From positions 93,378,245-93,442,244 of the forward strand of contig NC_081554.1 of the NCBI RefSeq assembly GCF_963082655.1: a stretch of DNA of 64,000 nt, written 5' to 3'. How positions within the stretch are numbered: the first letter of the stretch is position 1; every line of letters starts with the position of its first letter. Shown here piece after piece: positions 42,885 through 54,441 of the stretch. The notes below the pieces were generated by a model that saw only the letters and a program-made list of their open reading frames with translations, searched no databases and was not told where the DNA came from. This DNA comes from Stomoxys calcitrans. Lineage: Eukaryota; Arthropoda; Insecta; Diptera; Muscidae. The position numbers and the translations under genes were made by a program.

Positions 42885-44880
42885 AGCAGTGTTTTGTGTT
42901 CTATCTTTCGTCTACTTGGTACTGTTGAATATCCCGATCCGGGAACTCTGAGACTAAGGTGGGGTGCGTCAGGAGGCAATAGTGTCTGACTCGAGTTGGT
43001 CTGCCTGGGCAGTTTAACTGGCGACGTGTGTCGTGTGGTCCCAGATCATAATCGCGACACACATCCTGCACGTTGGCATCAATCCTTGCTCTGCAGCAGT
43101 TGAGGTGGTTGCGCCTGCCGGATCGTAATTGAGTCAGAACTGCTCTGGTTTGCAGGGGGAGATCAATTTCCTCAGGTGCGATGGGTGGTGGTCATTCTCC
43201 ATGGACCACATTCACCCGGCAGCTGTTCACCGCATCTGCTACCGTGTCTGCGTGAATGCTGTCTAGACCTGCTTGATATGCCGCTTGATCTAGAGGTTCT
43301 CTCTTGTAGCCCTGAACCTTTCGGTCTAGAAGCCACCTCAAGGCATATGGCCGGTGGATATCTATCCACAAGATGATGATTTGGATGGTCCCTGCGATAA
43401 CAATCGAGAAGGTATCTGCAGATGGCGGTGGTCCACATGAGAAATGAGGAGACAGCCCGTCGCAGTTCGAAGAGTGGCAAGACCAATCGCCGCGGGAACA
43501 GTTTTGCCATTGGTTATTTAAAAGCGCCAATAATGCGCCTTGCCATATCGAGCATCATAGGTACTCTGTATTTATGCAAAAGTCGGTGCCGCTGGTCCTT
43601 TCATTGAGACTCTGCTCGATACCGCTGATTGTCCGCGACAACCTTCGCAGCTAGTCCGTATGGACCATTCCACTATCCGCAACTTTTGGACACTCAGCTA
43701 AGCTACTCGTGACAACGATGAACACCACACAGATCACACCTCAAACAGCATGTGTGGTTTTTTTTGTCAGCAACCCAACTGCTGCCGGCAAGTGATATAA
43801 GGACCGCAAATTGCTGTGGCATATGAGGAGAATGTGTAAGAGCTGTCAAATGTGACACCAAGTATTTTGGGACACCTGATTGTCCGACTATCATATTCAG
43901 CTCACGCGTATTTGTAGTGAACAATGTGATTGAAGATTTGGTGGCAGATATCTTCAGATCTCTTGCAGCGTAATAAGAGGCAAGTTGGTTAAGGTAGACG
44001 TTAAACCTATCGCAGTTGCGAACAATGATACGATCTCTATGCCTCCAGGAGGGGTGGAATAGAGGATGGGTAGAGATTAAACAGTGGGGGGGGGGGGGCT
44101 GATTTCAACCCGCCTTGGGGAACTACCTGTTTCACTCTGCATTGTCGAATGACCATGTCGAATGCTTTGGAAAGATCCTATGCCACCAGGATCGTTTTAG
44201 TTCGTAGGCTGGTTGAAGCCACGACAAATGTGTGAAGTGATGGCATGCAAGGCAGTTGTTGAGCTGTGCACTTCGAAATTCTTACTGATGCTCGGTGAAT
44301 GGAGATTCTCCAACGAGGCTCGGGAGGAGAAGCGCCTCAAGCGTCGTAGTTACTGGTGAAAAAGGGAGATTGGTCTGTAAGGCATCACCTTGCTCGGGTT
44401 CTTTCTAAGCTTTAGTAGCGGGATCACTCTCCCCATCATCCAGGTAACGGGTTCTATAAGAATATTCAGAGACAGATTGGGGGCAGTTGTAAGATAAATA
44501 AACCAGTAAAACCATATTCATCAGGATGAGTGTAGGGATTCAGTAAGGGCCTTCGTAACTTCGTCAGAGGTAAATTGTGATGCCGGTTCAATGACCACGG
44601 ATACGACAAATAGCTCTACTCTTGGCCTTGTCACTCTCGGGATGCACAATAAATTGACGGTTGAAAAACCTGGCGCATCTTTTCGGGTCAGTCACAGTTG
44701 AGTCGAATAGAGTGACAGAGATCCTGTCATCCTTTCTTCCATCGTTCGAGAGTGACTTGACAGTAGACCACGGCTTGACTAAACCAGTACCTAAGTTACA
44801 TTGCTTTAAGTGTTCCAGCCACGAACACCGCTTATGTTCCTTGACCATCCTGTTTAATACCAGATTTACCTCGCTGATTC
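42885..44880 (-). pseudogene. R1/jockey-like LINE: RT through C terminus, decayed
   Basis: Minus strand. The linker at 44.85-44.6 kb reads DPKRCARFFNRQFIVHPESD. Fingers follow (GRVIPLLKLRKNPSK, PYRPISLF), then thumb-side blocks ATKSSITLFTTNTRE and a 'P..LGVTFD' equivalent. The C terminus at 43.15-42.9 kb gives DLPLQTRAVLTQLRSG, then DVCRDYDLGPHDTRRQLNCPGRPTR, a Cys/His cluster. Stops and frameshifts occur throughout, and no YADD can be read. Between RT and C terminus (43478-43700) lies a piece of the short tail element. A run of 12 G lies at 44087-44098. Confidence 0.8.
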
Positions 44881-45180
44881 TGGGGTAAGTGGGGTACCAT
44901 TCGCTATCATGGTAGTGTACTGTTTCAAGAGTCTATATTTTCTAAAAAAAGAGTTTTGTTTGATACTACTTCAAATTTTTAAATTGCTTTCAAAGGCAAT
45001 GAATTAACAAATTTTGTCGAAAACAACATACCAAGTTTTTAGGCTAGGCTACCCCCAAATGTCCTTTTACGCTTATGCTGCTGTGTACAACGATTAGTTA
45101 ACCCGGCAGACCGCACTGCATCAAAAAAACATTTGCGTTCAACACTTGTTGGTTCTATGTGGTGAAATGTCCAACATTAA

Positions 45181-46210
45181 ATTAGACGTATGAGTGTTTT
45201 GGTGGGGAGTTTTCGAGTAAGTAACCCCTGGGATTTTACTACAAAATTTGTATCCCGCATTTTCATTTTCCGAGCTACATGTGGGCGCACTTTATCCCAA
45301 AACTCGGACCCATTAATCGTTGCCGGATCAACATGTTTATAAGGCTTTTCTTTTCTACTGGAAGGCACTATAAGCTATATAATTTTTCGATTTTCGAAGG
45401 AGAAAGGCCCCTCTCACTTGCCTTAACTAAAAAAAACCTTCAATTTAAGCGAAATTTTGTATATAATGTCTGTTGTAATCCAAAAACATAAGATTGTAAA
45501 AAAATCTTAGATCAAGCATCCAAAGGGGGAACGCCCCACTTCAAAACCATTAAAGCGGGCATGTTGACCGATTGGTACAATATGGTATCAAATTTAAGGT
45601 ATTTTGAAGTGGAGTATGAATCTGTTTTGGGTCCCAGGGTCTAGAGGGCCGCCCCAGATCCAAGACCTTCCTAATATGTAGATTAATCGTGACAACATTG
45701 GACTTAAAAGAAAGATCTTTGGAAATATTGTGCGAATTTGATATTTGGCCGGCCCAACCATATCGGTTTAGATCGGTTGTCCCCTATAGGACAAGCTAAC
45801 CGTTCGGGACAATATAGGACTCAAATTAAAGTTCTTTAAATATTACGAATGTTAAATACCTCATTGGGTCAAGTGTATATGGAGTCGCTTCCCTCTCCTT
45901 CTCAAAAAGACCCAAACAAACATGGAAGCCGATCGTAACAATAACAAGCTAAAACAACTAACTGTTGTATATTTCACCGAAATCCGGGAATAAATACGCC
46001 TTTTATGGGTCCAAATACAGATCGAATATCTAGGGATCTAATAATACTCACTTTTCCAAAGCAGAAACTGTTAACAAATGCGTTTTTTCTTTGAGATCAG
46101 ACCACCTCCTCATTATTGTCACCATTGACTGACTGACCACCCGATTCCATTACCTCTAACGCCGGTCGAATATTTATCAGAAAAAGTCCGATTAAATCGG
46201 CTTCAGCTAG
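45181..46210 (+). repeat. DINE-like type C core
   Basis: From about 45350 it repeats type C words in forward order: 'ctactggaaggcactataagctatataatttttcga', 'caatatggtatcaaatttaaggtatt', 'ctagagggccgccccagatccaa', 'aggactcaaattaaag'. The first ~150 bases are weaker and may be inverted. The terminal block is missing. Confidence 0.65.
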
Positions 46211-46385
46211 TAATCAATCGCCGCTTCAGTAAACTGTCCTCCACGTTTGAGACAGCGTAGGGATAACTATTTGAAATTTTGAATGGTAAGAGCTAAGCTG
46301 TTAGCAAGATCATGTGCATTTCCAGACAACTTTTTTTTTGCTCAAGAATTCCAGAAAAAATTGCCACATTGTTCATTACATACAA

Positions 46386-46645
46386 AAAATGCAAATATTC
46401 CCATGAACATTCCATTTAAGAGCATGGGCAATCTTCTCACATATCAATGAGTGCTATTCGATTCAAGTTTTAAGCTCAACAATAAGGGCCCTCCTTGCTA
46501 TAGCTGAGTCCGAACGGCGTGTTTCAGTGCGACACCTCTTTGTGGAAAAGGAACTCACAAATGTCGCCAGTATTATAAGGGGATAACCACCGCTGAAAAA
46601 TATTGTTTTTCTAATGTTCTCGCCAGTATTCGAATCAGAGAACTG
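46386..46645 (-). mobile_element. SINE-1 copy, head truncated
   Basis: In minus orientation the body is complete ('cattgatatgtgagaag' and 'gagtccgaacgg' complements), and the B box region reads 'attcgaat' with changes. The A box side is lost at 46645. Confidence 0.85.
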
Positions 46646-47392
46646 CAAGCTGTGTAATTTTTTTTTAATTTGCGTTATACTAAAAAAAAAGGGATGTTAA
46701 TAAAAACTCAGACTCAAAATAACTCAGCAACAGCCTTCATGGGTCATATGAATAAAAGTCATGCCATCATTTATTTGCACGATTGGGTATTTGTTCGCTT
46801 CAATGATTCGTCGTGTAACATCGTTTTTATTAAAAAAGTTCGCACAAGAAAGTATTTTTCTCAAAAAATAATAGACTGGGTCTTGTATGAACTGAAGAAG
46901 TAACTGCAACGCAAAACTCATGCAAAAAAGCACCTGAAAAGGAAAATAATAGGACCAAAAACAATCGATGATATTAGATTTTTTGAATTGCAAAAAGAAT
47001 CCATATAAACATTCGCTTAAATCGCTTTACGCATTTCCGAGATCTAACGTTTTGGGATTGAAAAGGGTCAAAATACAAATAAATTAATAACCATAATTTA
47101 ATAAAATCAGTTCAGCCATTTATGAGTATAAGAAAAATGACAATTTAGAGTTGTTTTGGATGTTTCACCATTTCTGTAACTCGCACTCAGAATGATGTAC
47201 TTGACACTCAAAAGGCAAACAAGCAACGTCACTCACAAGCAGCATGCCGTCAAATACACCTTTAACGCCATGTGCTGGTGTATTCATTCAAGTGGCGTTG
47301 GCTTCTATACATTGAAATATTCAGTTTAAGTCATTCAAAAAATAAAAAAATATGCGTTCTGGCATGAGCTGCGATCGACCGCTGCATATCTC
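46646..47392. other. Unassigned AT-rich DNA
   Basis: The ORFs at 46670-46903 (+) and 46724-46993 (-) have no recognisable motif. Nothing else is visible. Confidence 0.4.
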
Positions 47393-47454
47393 TGATTCGA
47401 AACCTGGCGTTCGGCGTCATAGGCGGACAAGCTAACCTCTACGCTACGGTGGCC
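47393..47454 (-). mobile_element. SINE-1 head fragment
   Basis: Only the tRNA-like head remains: minus-strand GGCCACCGTAGCGTAGAGGT, 'tccgcctatgacgccgaac', and a weakened B box. It ends where the B box ends. Confidence 0.75.
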
Positions 47455-47794
47455 TACATACAAGTATTTTAAAATAATTGGTGGCACATTTGACAGCGTT
47501 TTTTACCTCCTCGGCACTTGCAGCTGCAGAAGTAGAAACAATGTCCTCAATTCAAATCCTCCGGCAGCAATTCAGGTGCTGACAAAAAACCCCGTTAACT
47601 ACATACAAAGCAAATGGCTGGTCAGTGGTGAGTTCTGTGGTGGTGTCTCGCCAACACATGGTAGATTAAAATTATGATCTGTGAGAATGCCGTTTTTAAA
47701 ACTGCAACGGACTGTTTCTACAGTTCTTACATGGACTACCTCTTTCAGTATATAAAGATCACACCCGTGGGAAGGCAAGGACGATCCTTATCAC

Positions 47795-48110
47795 CATATC
47801 GTAGATTGACATCCACCGCCCAGAAGCCTTAAGATGTGCAGGATATATGTCCCGAATTTGACATGGGACAAGATGACACACGTCCCCTATTCATTTGCCT
47901 AGTCAAACGTACTCGACTCAGACACAAACACAGATCACCCTGGACGCATCCCACCTAAGACGCAGAGTTCTTGCATCTGGATGTTCAGCAGAACCAAGCA
48001 GATGAAATATAGAACACAACACACTGCAACTGCAGCCGTGGACCATCAGCGATATCGAGTGGTAAGTCTCATGCACCGGCTCTTGCTTAAATACTGATTG
48101 CCTATGATGC
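47795..48110 (+). pseudogene. R1/jockey-like LINE C terminus and 3' UTR start
   Basis: The plus strand reads DVQDICPEFDMGQDDTRPLF then SPWTHPT, matching the C terminus at 42.9-43.1 kb ('PHDT..LF', 'LWTHP'). The following 'cagcgatatcgagtgg', 'gatgctcaatatg' belongs to the short tail element, suggesting that tail is this LINE's 3' UTR. Confidence 0.7.
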
Positions 48111-48114
48111 TCAA

Positions 48115-49240
48115 TATGAATATACTTTGCTTTAAACTGAAACATTTATTTAAAATTTCTGAAAGAACAACGGATCTTATATTTTCCTATCTTTCCAAAA
48201 ATCCAATCGGTATGTGTTGATAGCTGGTGTTCTTGTTACCTTCCAGTCTCAAGAGGTGTTCCACGGGGGTCTATATTGGGTCCACTCCTTTTTTCCTTTT
48301 ATAGCAATGACCTTCCTGGACAGTTGCGAAACTGTGGTATTCATATTTATGCCGACGACGTACAGCTGTATATGAGTTCTTCGCCGGAGCGGCTGATCGA
48401 TGGCGTACTTCGCCTTAATAGTGACTTGGAAAGGACAAAAAACATATGGGCAAACGCCAACGGACTACTTTTAAATCCAACAATTTCAAGGTGCCTTATG
48501 ATTGGTAGGAATCGGATGGCAATGCTGACCAATATTGATGTGGCAATTGCTGGAGCCCCAATTGAGATTGTTTCATCTGCAAAAAACCTTGCGTTGGAGT
48601 TTGATGATAGACTTTCATAGAAGAATCATGTCGGTACGACAGTGGGCAGGACCTATGGAGTTTTACGGAACTTATATATGAGTCGACAGTACACTCCTTT
48701 CTCCATAAGAATGCTTTTGGCTAGGACATTTATTCTGCCAAAACTATTATACTCTTGCAAGGTTATTTACGGTTGTGATGTGACTCATAGGAATAAATTG
48801 CACGTAGCCTTTAACGATGTCGTAACATACATTTTTTAATTGCGTAGAAGAGAACGGGTATCTGACTTTGCCAGACAAGTATATGGTATCTCATTTGATC
48901 CGTACTTTAAGATACGCTCGTTGCAAATGATCCACAAGATTATTTATACCAATTAACCGTCATATCTGGCTTCTATATTGCGTTTTACCAACTCTACAAG
49001 AAGTAAACAAGTAATACAATATCGTGTATCTGAACAACAGTTCATTGTTGATGCTATACGTCTCTGTAATAGTCTTCCCAATAGTATTCAAATTATAAGT
49101 AATGAACGACAGTTCAAATCTTTGATTTACAATCATTTTAACTAATTATTGGTTTTGTCTTTTTTATAACATTTTGTTTATGTTATCAGTAACTTTGATT
49201 AAATTGTTAAATTTTCTTTTAAGTTTTTTCTCAGTTTTGT
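48115..49240 (+). pseudogene. LINE reverse transcriptase, relative of the left-edge LINE
   Basis: The frame carries [32 protein letters not shown] (catalytic YADD intact), then [20 protein letters not shown] stop near 48618 breaks it; it continues YGVLRNLYMSRQYTPFSIRM, stops again near 48837, and ends with IRLCNSLPNSIQ and a stop at about 49141. Compared with 1-900 the order and length agree. Upstream RT fingers are eroded and the 3' UTR runs into the DINE at 49241. Confidence 0.88.
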
Positions 49241-50176
49241 TTATACTAATTTCGTCATTCTGTTTTGAACTCCTCGAAATATTCGTCTAAGACTCCATAT
49301 AGTATATATATTCTTGATCGTCATGACATTTTAAGTCGATCTAGCCATGTCTATCCGTCAGTCTGTCTGCCGAAAGCACGCTAACTTACGAAGGAGTATA
49401 GCTAGCCGCTTGAAATTTTGCACGAATACTTCTTATAAGTGTAGGTCGGATGGGATTGTAAATGGGCTATATTGGTCCATACTTTAATATAGCTTCCATA
49501 TAAACCGATCTTGGATCTTGAATTCTTGAGCCACTAGACAGCACAATTCATATCCAATTTGGCTGAAATTTTGCACAACGTGTTTTGATATGAAAACAAC
49601 TGTGTAAGTATGCTTTATATCGGTCCATAACCTTATATAGCTGCCATATAAACCGATCGGGGATTTTGCCTTCTTAAGCCACTGGAGGGCGCAACTCTTA
49701 TCCGAATTGGCTGAAATTTTGCATGAGGTGTTTTGTTATGACTTCTAACAACTGTGTCAAATATGGGTCAAATCGTTCAATAACCTTCTATCGCTGCCAT
49801 ATAAACTGATCTAGGATCTTGACTTCTTGAGCCTCCAGAGGGCGTAATTATTATCCGATTTGGCTGAAATTTTTGCCGAATCGATCTATAGCCTGATACA
49901 GCTCCCATATAAACCGATCTCTATTGAGCCCCTTAAAGGTCGCAATTCTTACTCGAAATTTGCACAATGACTTCTACTATGGTTTCCAACATTCAATTCA
50001 ATTATGGTCCGAATCAGACTATAACTTTATATAGCTCCAAAATTAAATCAATTATTTTCTTTTGGCCTTTGTTTGCCAAAAAGGAAATATAGAGAAAAGA
50101 ACTCGACAAATGGGATCTATGGTGGAGGGTATATAAGATTCGGCCCGGCTGAACCAAGCACACTTTTACTTGTTTT
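49241..50176 (+). mobile_element. Nearly complete DINE-like element, type A
   Basis: The 5' block is 'atactaatttcgtcattctg', 'agtatatatattcttgatcgtcatgac', 'gatctagccatgtc'. Then come about four type A units with 'tagct.ccatataaaccgat', 'cttgaattcttgagcc', 'ccgaattggctgaaat' variants. The 3' end 'atggtggagggtatataag' is the complement of the family's 5' 'tatacccaccaccat', then 'ttcggcccggctgaaccaagcaca'. It has no ORF of its own and depends on an autonomous Helentron elsewhere, by analogy with DINE-1. Confidence 0.85.
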
Positions 50177-50349
50177 TATTTATATATTGTATCAGTAACT
50201 TTGCTTAAATTGTTAAATATTTTTTACCAATTATTGTTCTATTTAAACGAAATGATGATGATGTTCTATTTAAATTAAATGAAATCATTGTACTTATCAT
50301 TTAACCAACCCATGCTTTATATAAGACATTGTCTTTTGTATGGGTTTTG

Positions 50350-50639
50350 CATATGCAAATTTTGCCTATGAACATTCCACTAAGGAACAAGGGCAAACTT
50401 CTCACATATCAATGAGTGCAGTCTGATTCAAGTTTAGGTTCAATGATAAGGGGCCTCCTTTTTATTGCCGAGTCCGAACGGAGTGCCGCAGTGCGACACC
50501 TCTTTGGAGAGAAGTTTTACATGACATAGTACCTCACAAATGTTACCAGCATTAGGAGGGGAAAACCACCGCTGAACATTTTTTCTGATGGCCTCGCCAG
50601 GATTCAAACCCAGGCATTCAGCGTCATAGGCGAACATGG
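50350..50639 (-). mobile_element. SINE-1 copy, A box lost
   Basis: Body and B box side are well preserved in minus orientation ('ggattcaaacccaggcattcagcgtcataggcg' complements). The copy stops just before the A box. The B box has one change (GGTTTGAATCC). Confidence 0.85.
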
Positions 50640-50644
50640 GGTTT

Positions 50645-50790
50645 ATCATAACAAACTATAAATATGACAAGGCAAATTATTGGCGCCTCTTAATAACCAA
50701 TAATATGGACCGGAACGAGCTGTTACTGCTTACTTATAAGAACTTGACGAGGATCAGGGAAATGTGGAGGTGGCGATGCGTTTAAAATTT
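50645..50790 (+). mobile_element. Short tail element, 3' part
   Basis: The order 'gacaaggcaaattattggcgcc', 'aataaccaat', 'tggaccggaacgagctg', 'aacttgacgaggatc', 'tgtggaggtggcgat' matches the minus-strand element at 28680-28905. It abuts a SINE-1 copy. Confidence 0.6.
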
Positions 50791-50879
50791 TGCGCAGATT
50801 TTTTTTTTTTTTCTATCAGCCAACACGCAGGGGATGTCTCCTATGACTGCAGTGCATTGCGTTGGCGGGAGGAAATCAG

Positions 50880-51225
50880 GAATTGGAGGGGAGGAAAGGA
50901 TGTAGTGCTTATTGACATTTGTCTTAAATCTTTGGATGTCAAAGTGGGTGGGGAAAACATTATTTCGGAAGTCGATTCCACATACGAACGGTTCGGGCGA
51001 AATAAGAATTCTCGCTATAATGCATTGTGCGGTCCGCTGGCCATTTAATAACAAAAGGGTGTGAGTTCCTGGAATGTCTAGTATCCCTGACATAATACAT
51101 CCTTACATCAGGAATAAGAAGACGAATATTAGACGAACAATCACCATGAAAGTACCGATAGAACAGTGCCAAACAACCACGTTGCGAGGATGATGAAGGG
51201 AGGCAATAGAGTTGGCCTTAGGCTG
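50880..51225 (-). pseudogene. CR1-like LINE 3' end (second copy)
   Basis: The minus strand reads ALFYRYFHGDCSSNIRLLIP, then YFARTVRMWNRLP and, after a frameshift, FDIQRFKTNVNKHYILSS. These match the C terminus of the LINE at 25.1 kb. It is 5'-truncated; its left side runs into a DINE-like fragment. Confidence 0.8.
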
Positions 51226-51450
51226 AAATTGTGTTCTGAGTGTTTTCTTATTACGTTCAACAACAGTGCCAAGTACAGTCCAAATCGGTCTATAACTTGA
51301 TATATAACTCTCAACTTAACATTTTGAGCCTCTGGAAGTCGCATTTTAGTAGACTTCTCATGACTTATGACTTCCAACAACCATGCCAAACACGATTCAA
51401 ATAGGTATACAGCCTGATATTGCTCCCATATAAACCGAACCAATACAAAA
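51226..51450 (-). repeat. DINE-like type A remnant (orientation by block order)
   Basis: Words 'ggctgaaattgtgttctgagtg', 'caacaacagtgccaagtacagtccaaatcggtctataac', and 'gatattgctcccatataaaccgaac' form one to two type A units. They actually read in plus order; the strand is assigned with low certainty because both ends are lost. Confidence 0.55.
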
Positions 51451-52255
51451 CTTTTTTTCGTGCAATGTGCTTCACATGATATGGTGCATATCCAGCTTAT
51501 CACAACCTATTTCCTAAATTGTGTGTTAATTGCTGAAGTATGTAGTAGTTCCGCAGCAAGAGTGGTGTTGTAAAAACATAAACATAGCCTTTGCCGTTTC
51601 TACATTTGAATCTTAATTCAATCAGTGTTACTTTGTGATTGGTGTGTTTAATGACTGTAATTCACTTTTTTTCGTTAAGCGCATCATAATCCATGGATAA
51701 ATGGCATTTAGCGTCAAACAACAATGGTTTTAATTAATGTTATCATCACCATCACCCAATCACTTACATCGCTCATTCACAAGTTAAAATTGCCCAGTTG
51801 GTGGCTCCAAAAGTAAGGCCATAAATAAATAAACTGAAGAGATGGCGGGTCTTCATAACCCACCAACCCATCCAGCTGGATTAAGTTGATTAAAGAGATT
51901 ATCATAGTTAATTGAACATAGCAGGCATTTTTGTTTTATTTTCGCTTTTTTTGTTTCACTTAAATTATTTCTCATTAATTTCATGAAAAACATTTTCTAA
52001 TGTTTGTTCATCATTTATTTTACCACTTGGCATGAGATCAGATTTCATGATGCTACCGCATCGCAGTGCGCATAAACATTGGTCAGAAGGGGGGATTCGA
52101 GAGAGAGAGAAACAAATCAAATGTAAGTTCAATGAACCTTAAAATGCTGCAAAAGTGGTAACTACTGTTGATGTTTTCATTTATATTTACACTGTGGTTA
52201 GGGATGTCTTTTCAGAATGTTAAAATTTTGCTCGGTATTCTACCCCCACCGCAAT
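51451..52255. other. Low-copy-looking AT-rich DNA
   Basis: I found no gene or repeat; a short (GA)n run lies at about 52099-52111. Confidence 0.4.
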
Positions 52256-52740
52256 TCGAAATATCAGCCTTTAACCACTGTATGCAATAAATTTTTGTTT
52301 TACTAGAATCCCATGAAATAACTCTGGAACTCTGGCGTACATGTGATATGCATTTCAGAAACCTGCCACAAATCTTCCAGTCTGTCTCTGGGGATACTCG
52401 CTTTTCAGATCGGTTCGGAGAACGTCGTGGAGGAGGCGTAGCATTTTTCGCTAAAAGTAATCTCCATGCTTTGTTACGATTAAAATCAGGCACCGGAGAT
52501 GACATCAAACACCTGTTCATTGAATTAAACATCTTTAATATGAAAATGCTTATTGGTTGTGTTTACAGACCCAACAACTCTATTGGTCTTATTCGCCTAT
52601 ATGATATTTTGAAGACTGTGACTTTGGATCATTACAGGAAATTTTAACACTAATATTCCCTTTGATCAATCGCTAATGAATCACATGTCATCAGTTGTCT
52701 TAAATGTCACTAATAATACTAATCCCGTTCTCGAAATACT

Positions 52741-53140
52741 AAACACGTTCTCGAAGTTGGTTTCCAGTAAATTGGTTGTGTCATTCGCTGTATGGCTTGT
52801 GGCGCCATCCTGTTGGAACCACATTTCCTCCAAGTTGATATCATCCAATTGAGGGCCAAAAATATTCTGTTATCATTGAACGGTAGCGATTCCCATTCAC
52901 AGTAACGTGCTGGTTTTTATTATAACGGAAGAAGTACGGTCCAATGACGCCGCCGGCCCACAAACCGCACCAACCATAATTTTTTCGAGATGCAATATGG
53001 ATTTTCGATTTTAATAATTTCGAATCGTTGTTGGCTCATATATCTTACCATCATGAAATGCCAAATCTTTCTGTAGCGAAATGTCAAAAGAGCGGCAAAA
53101 ATATGGCGTCTTTTGCTGTCCCTATCGGTCTACTTTTGTA
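52741..53140 (-). pseudogene. Tc1/mariner-type transposase relic inside the LINE
   Basis: The minus strand shows SQQRFEII (N-terminal helix region), then GAGGVIGPYFF-like, VTVNGNRYRSMITEYFWP and, in another frame, MWFQQDGATSHTA with the second catalytic Asp. This block order is that of the rosa-like/Tc1-mariner transposases also seen at 18.2 and 60.5 kb, but terminal repeats are not evident. Frameshifts and loss of the third Asp region make it dead. Confidence 0.7.
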
Positions 53141-53406
53141 GCGTCCCTAAAAAAAATCCTGTATAATGAAATGGTTCCTATTATGACTAAATTAATATCT
53201 CCAAAGACTAAACCGTGATTTGACTCGTCAATTAAAATATGTTTTACGAAAGTGACATCGCTTTCTCCAGGTGGGAGAGATTTAAGACACCAGGGCTGTA
53301 TGAGGAGTTATGTTCTCCTAGAAGAACGGTGAATAACCGAATTGCCTCTGCAAAATCACATTACTATCATTCACAATTTAGGTCTGCTTTGGACTCAAAT
53401 ATAGGG

Positions 53407-53920
53407 TAAGTTTAGGTTAGGTTGAAAAGAAGGTGCAGATATTAATCCGCCCCATACCACTATGGACATACACCTAAGCCAGTAATCGCCCTCGCCGTCC
53501 TACCAATCGTTTCGCTGTTCCACAATGTTGCATGCGCATTCGACGCCCACGACCTTAACTCGGATTGCGTCGACCCGAAATGCTTCGGGTTAACTCAGTT
53601 TATTGACGGCAGTCCTCTTGTCTTCACCGCCAAATCGTCTGCCCTTTCATTTCCCTTTATTCCGTTATGGCCCGGCACCAAAACGATGCGGATTTTGCCA
53701 TCCTCAGAGAAGGCGTTAATCTCCTTCTTACACTGCAAGACTGTGACCTTACCGTCTTGGTTGTTATTGCTCTTGTGGCAATTTTACTGTCGGTAGAGAT
53801 GTTCACACTCGACGTCCTCGCGTTAGCACCACATCACTTCACGCATTCCGTGATGTCAAGGGTAATAAGTGATATTGGTTTAGGTAAATATTAGATTTCC
53901 GGCAATTATCATAGTGATGC
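53407..53920 (-). pseudogene. LINE RNase H fragment with CCTAACC tail
   Basis: On the minus strand RNase H motifs are readable: NISTDSKIATRAI (catalytic Asp), then LVPGHNGIKGNERADDLAVK (the late RNase H His/Asp block). The C-terminal linker reads KHFGSTQSEL. At 53488 it jumps to the 3' UTR ('taatctgcacctt..', complement) and ends in AACCTAACCTAAAC at 53407-53420, so an internal deletion removed the Cys/His region. It lies inside the plus-strand LINE. Confidence 0.8.
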
Positions 53921-54130
53921 CGATGATCTCGATAGGATATCTATATGCTTTCTCTGGATGCTGACCCTTCCTTTTATGGATATGCTGCAGAGAGATTAGA
54001 TGATATACATTGTTATGGTATTTTCGAATTCCGATGCGTTAGTAATGAGGAAGTTCCAAATTGTTTTACTGGAGTTACGTCTAGTGCTATTGGTCCTGAT
54101 AGAGTTCACCCAATTTTTTTGGATTATGGA

Positions 54131-54441
54131 GGCCACCGAAGCGCAGAGGTTAGCATGTCCGCCTATGACACTGAACGCTTGGGTACGAATCCTGGCGGGA
54201 ACATCAGAAATATTTTGTTTTTTCAGGTATGGTTTTGCCCTCCTAGTGCCGGCGACATTTGTGAGGTACAATGCCTTGTAGAAACTTCTCTCCAAAGAGG
54301 AGTCGCACTGCGGCATGCCGTTTGGACTCGGCTATAAAAAGTAGGCCCCTTATCATTGTACATAAATTTGAATCGGACAGCACTTATGATATGTGAGAAG
54401 TTTACACATGTTCCTTAATGTAATGCCCATGGGCAAATTTG
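54131..54441 (+). mobile_element. SINE-1, full length, inside the LINE
   Basis: It starts GGCCACCGAAGCGCAGAGGT, and the A box is near intact (AAGCGCAGAGG). The B box is damaged (GGGTACGAATCC). The full body runs to 'catgggcaaatttg'. It interrupts the RT start between PDRVHPIF and the fingers. I could not recognise a convincing target-site duplication. Confidence 0.9.

Noticed and set aside
44087..44098. Run of 12 G as a possible G-quadruplex or regulatory site
   Set aside because: It is a single homopolymer inside a decayed LINE with no further G-tracts arranged around it; it may also be a sequencing error-prone site.
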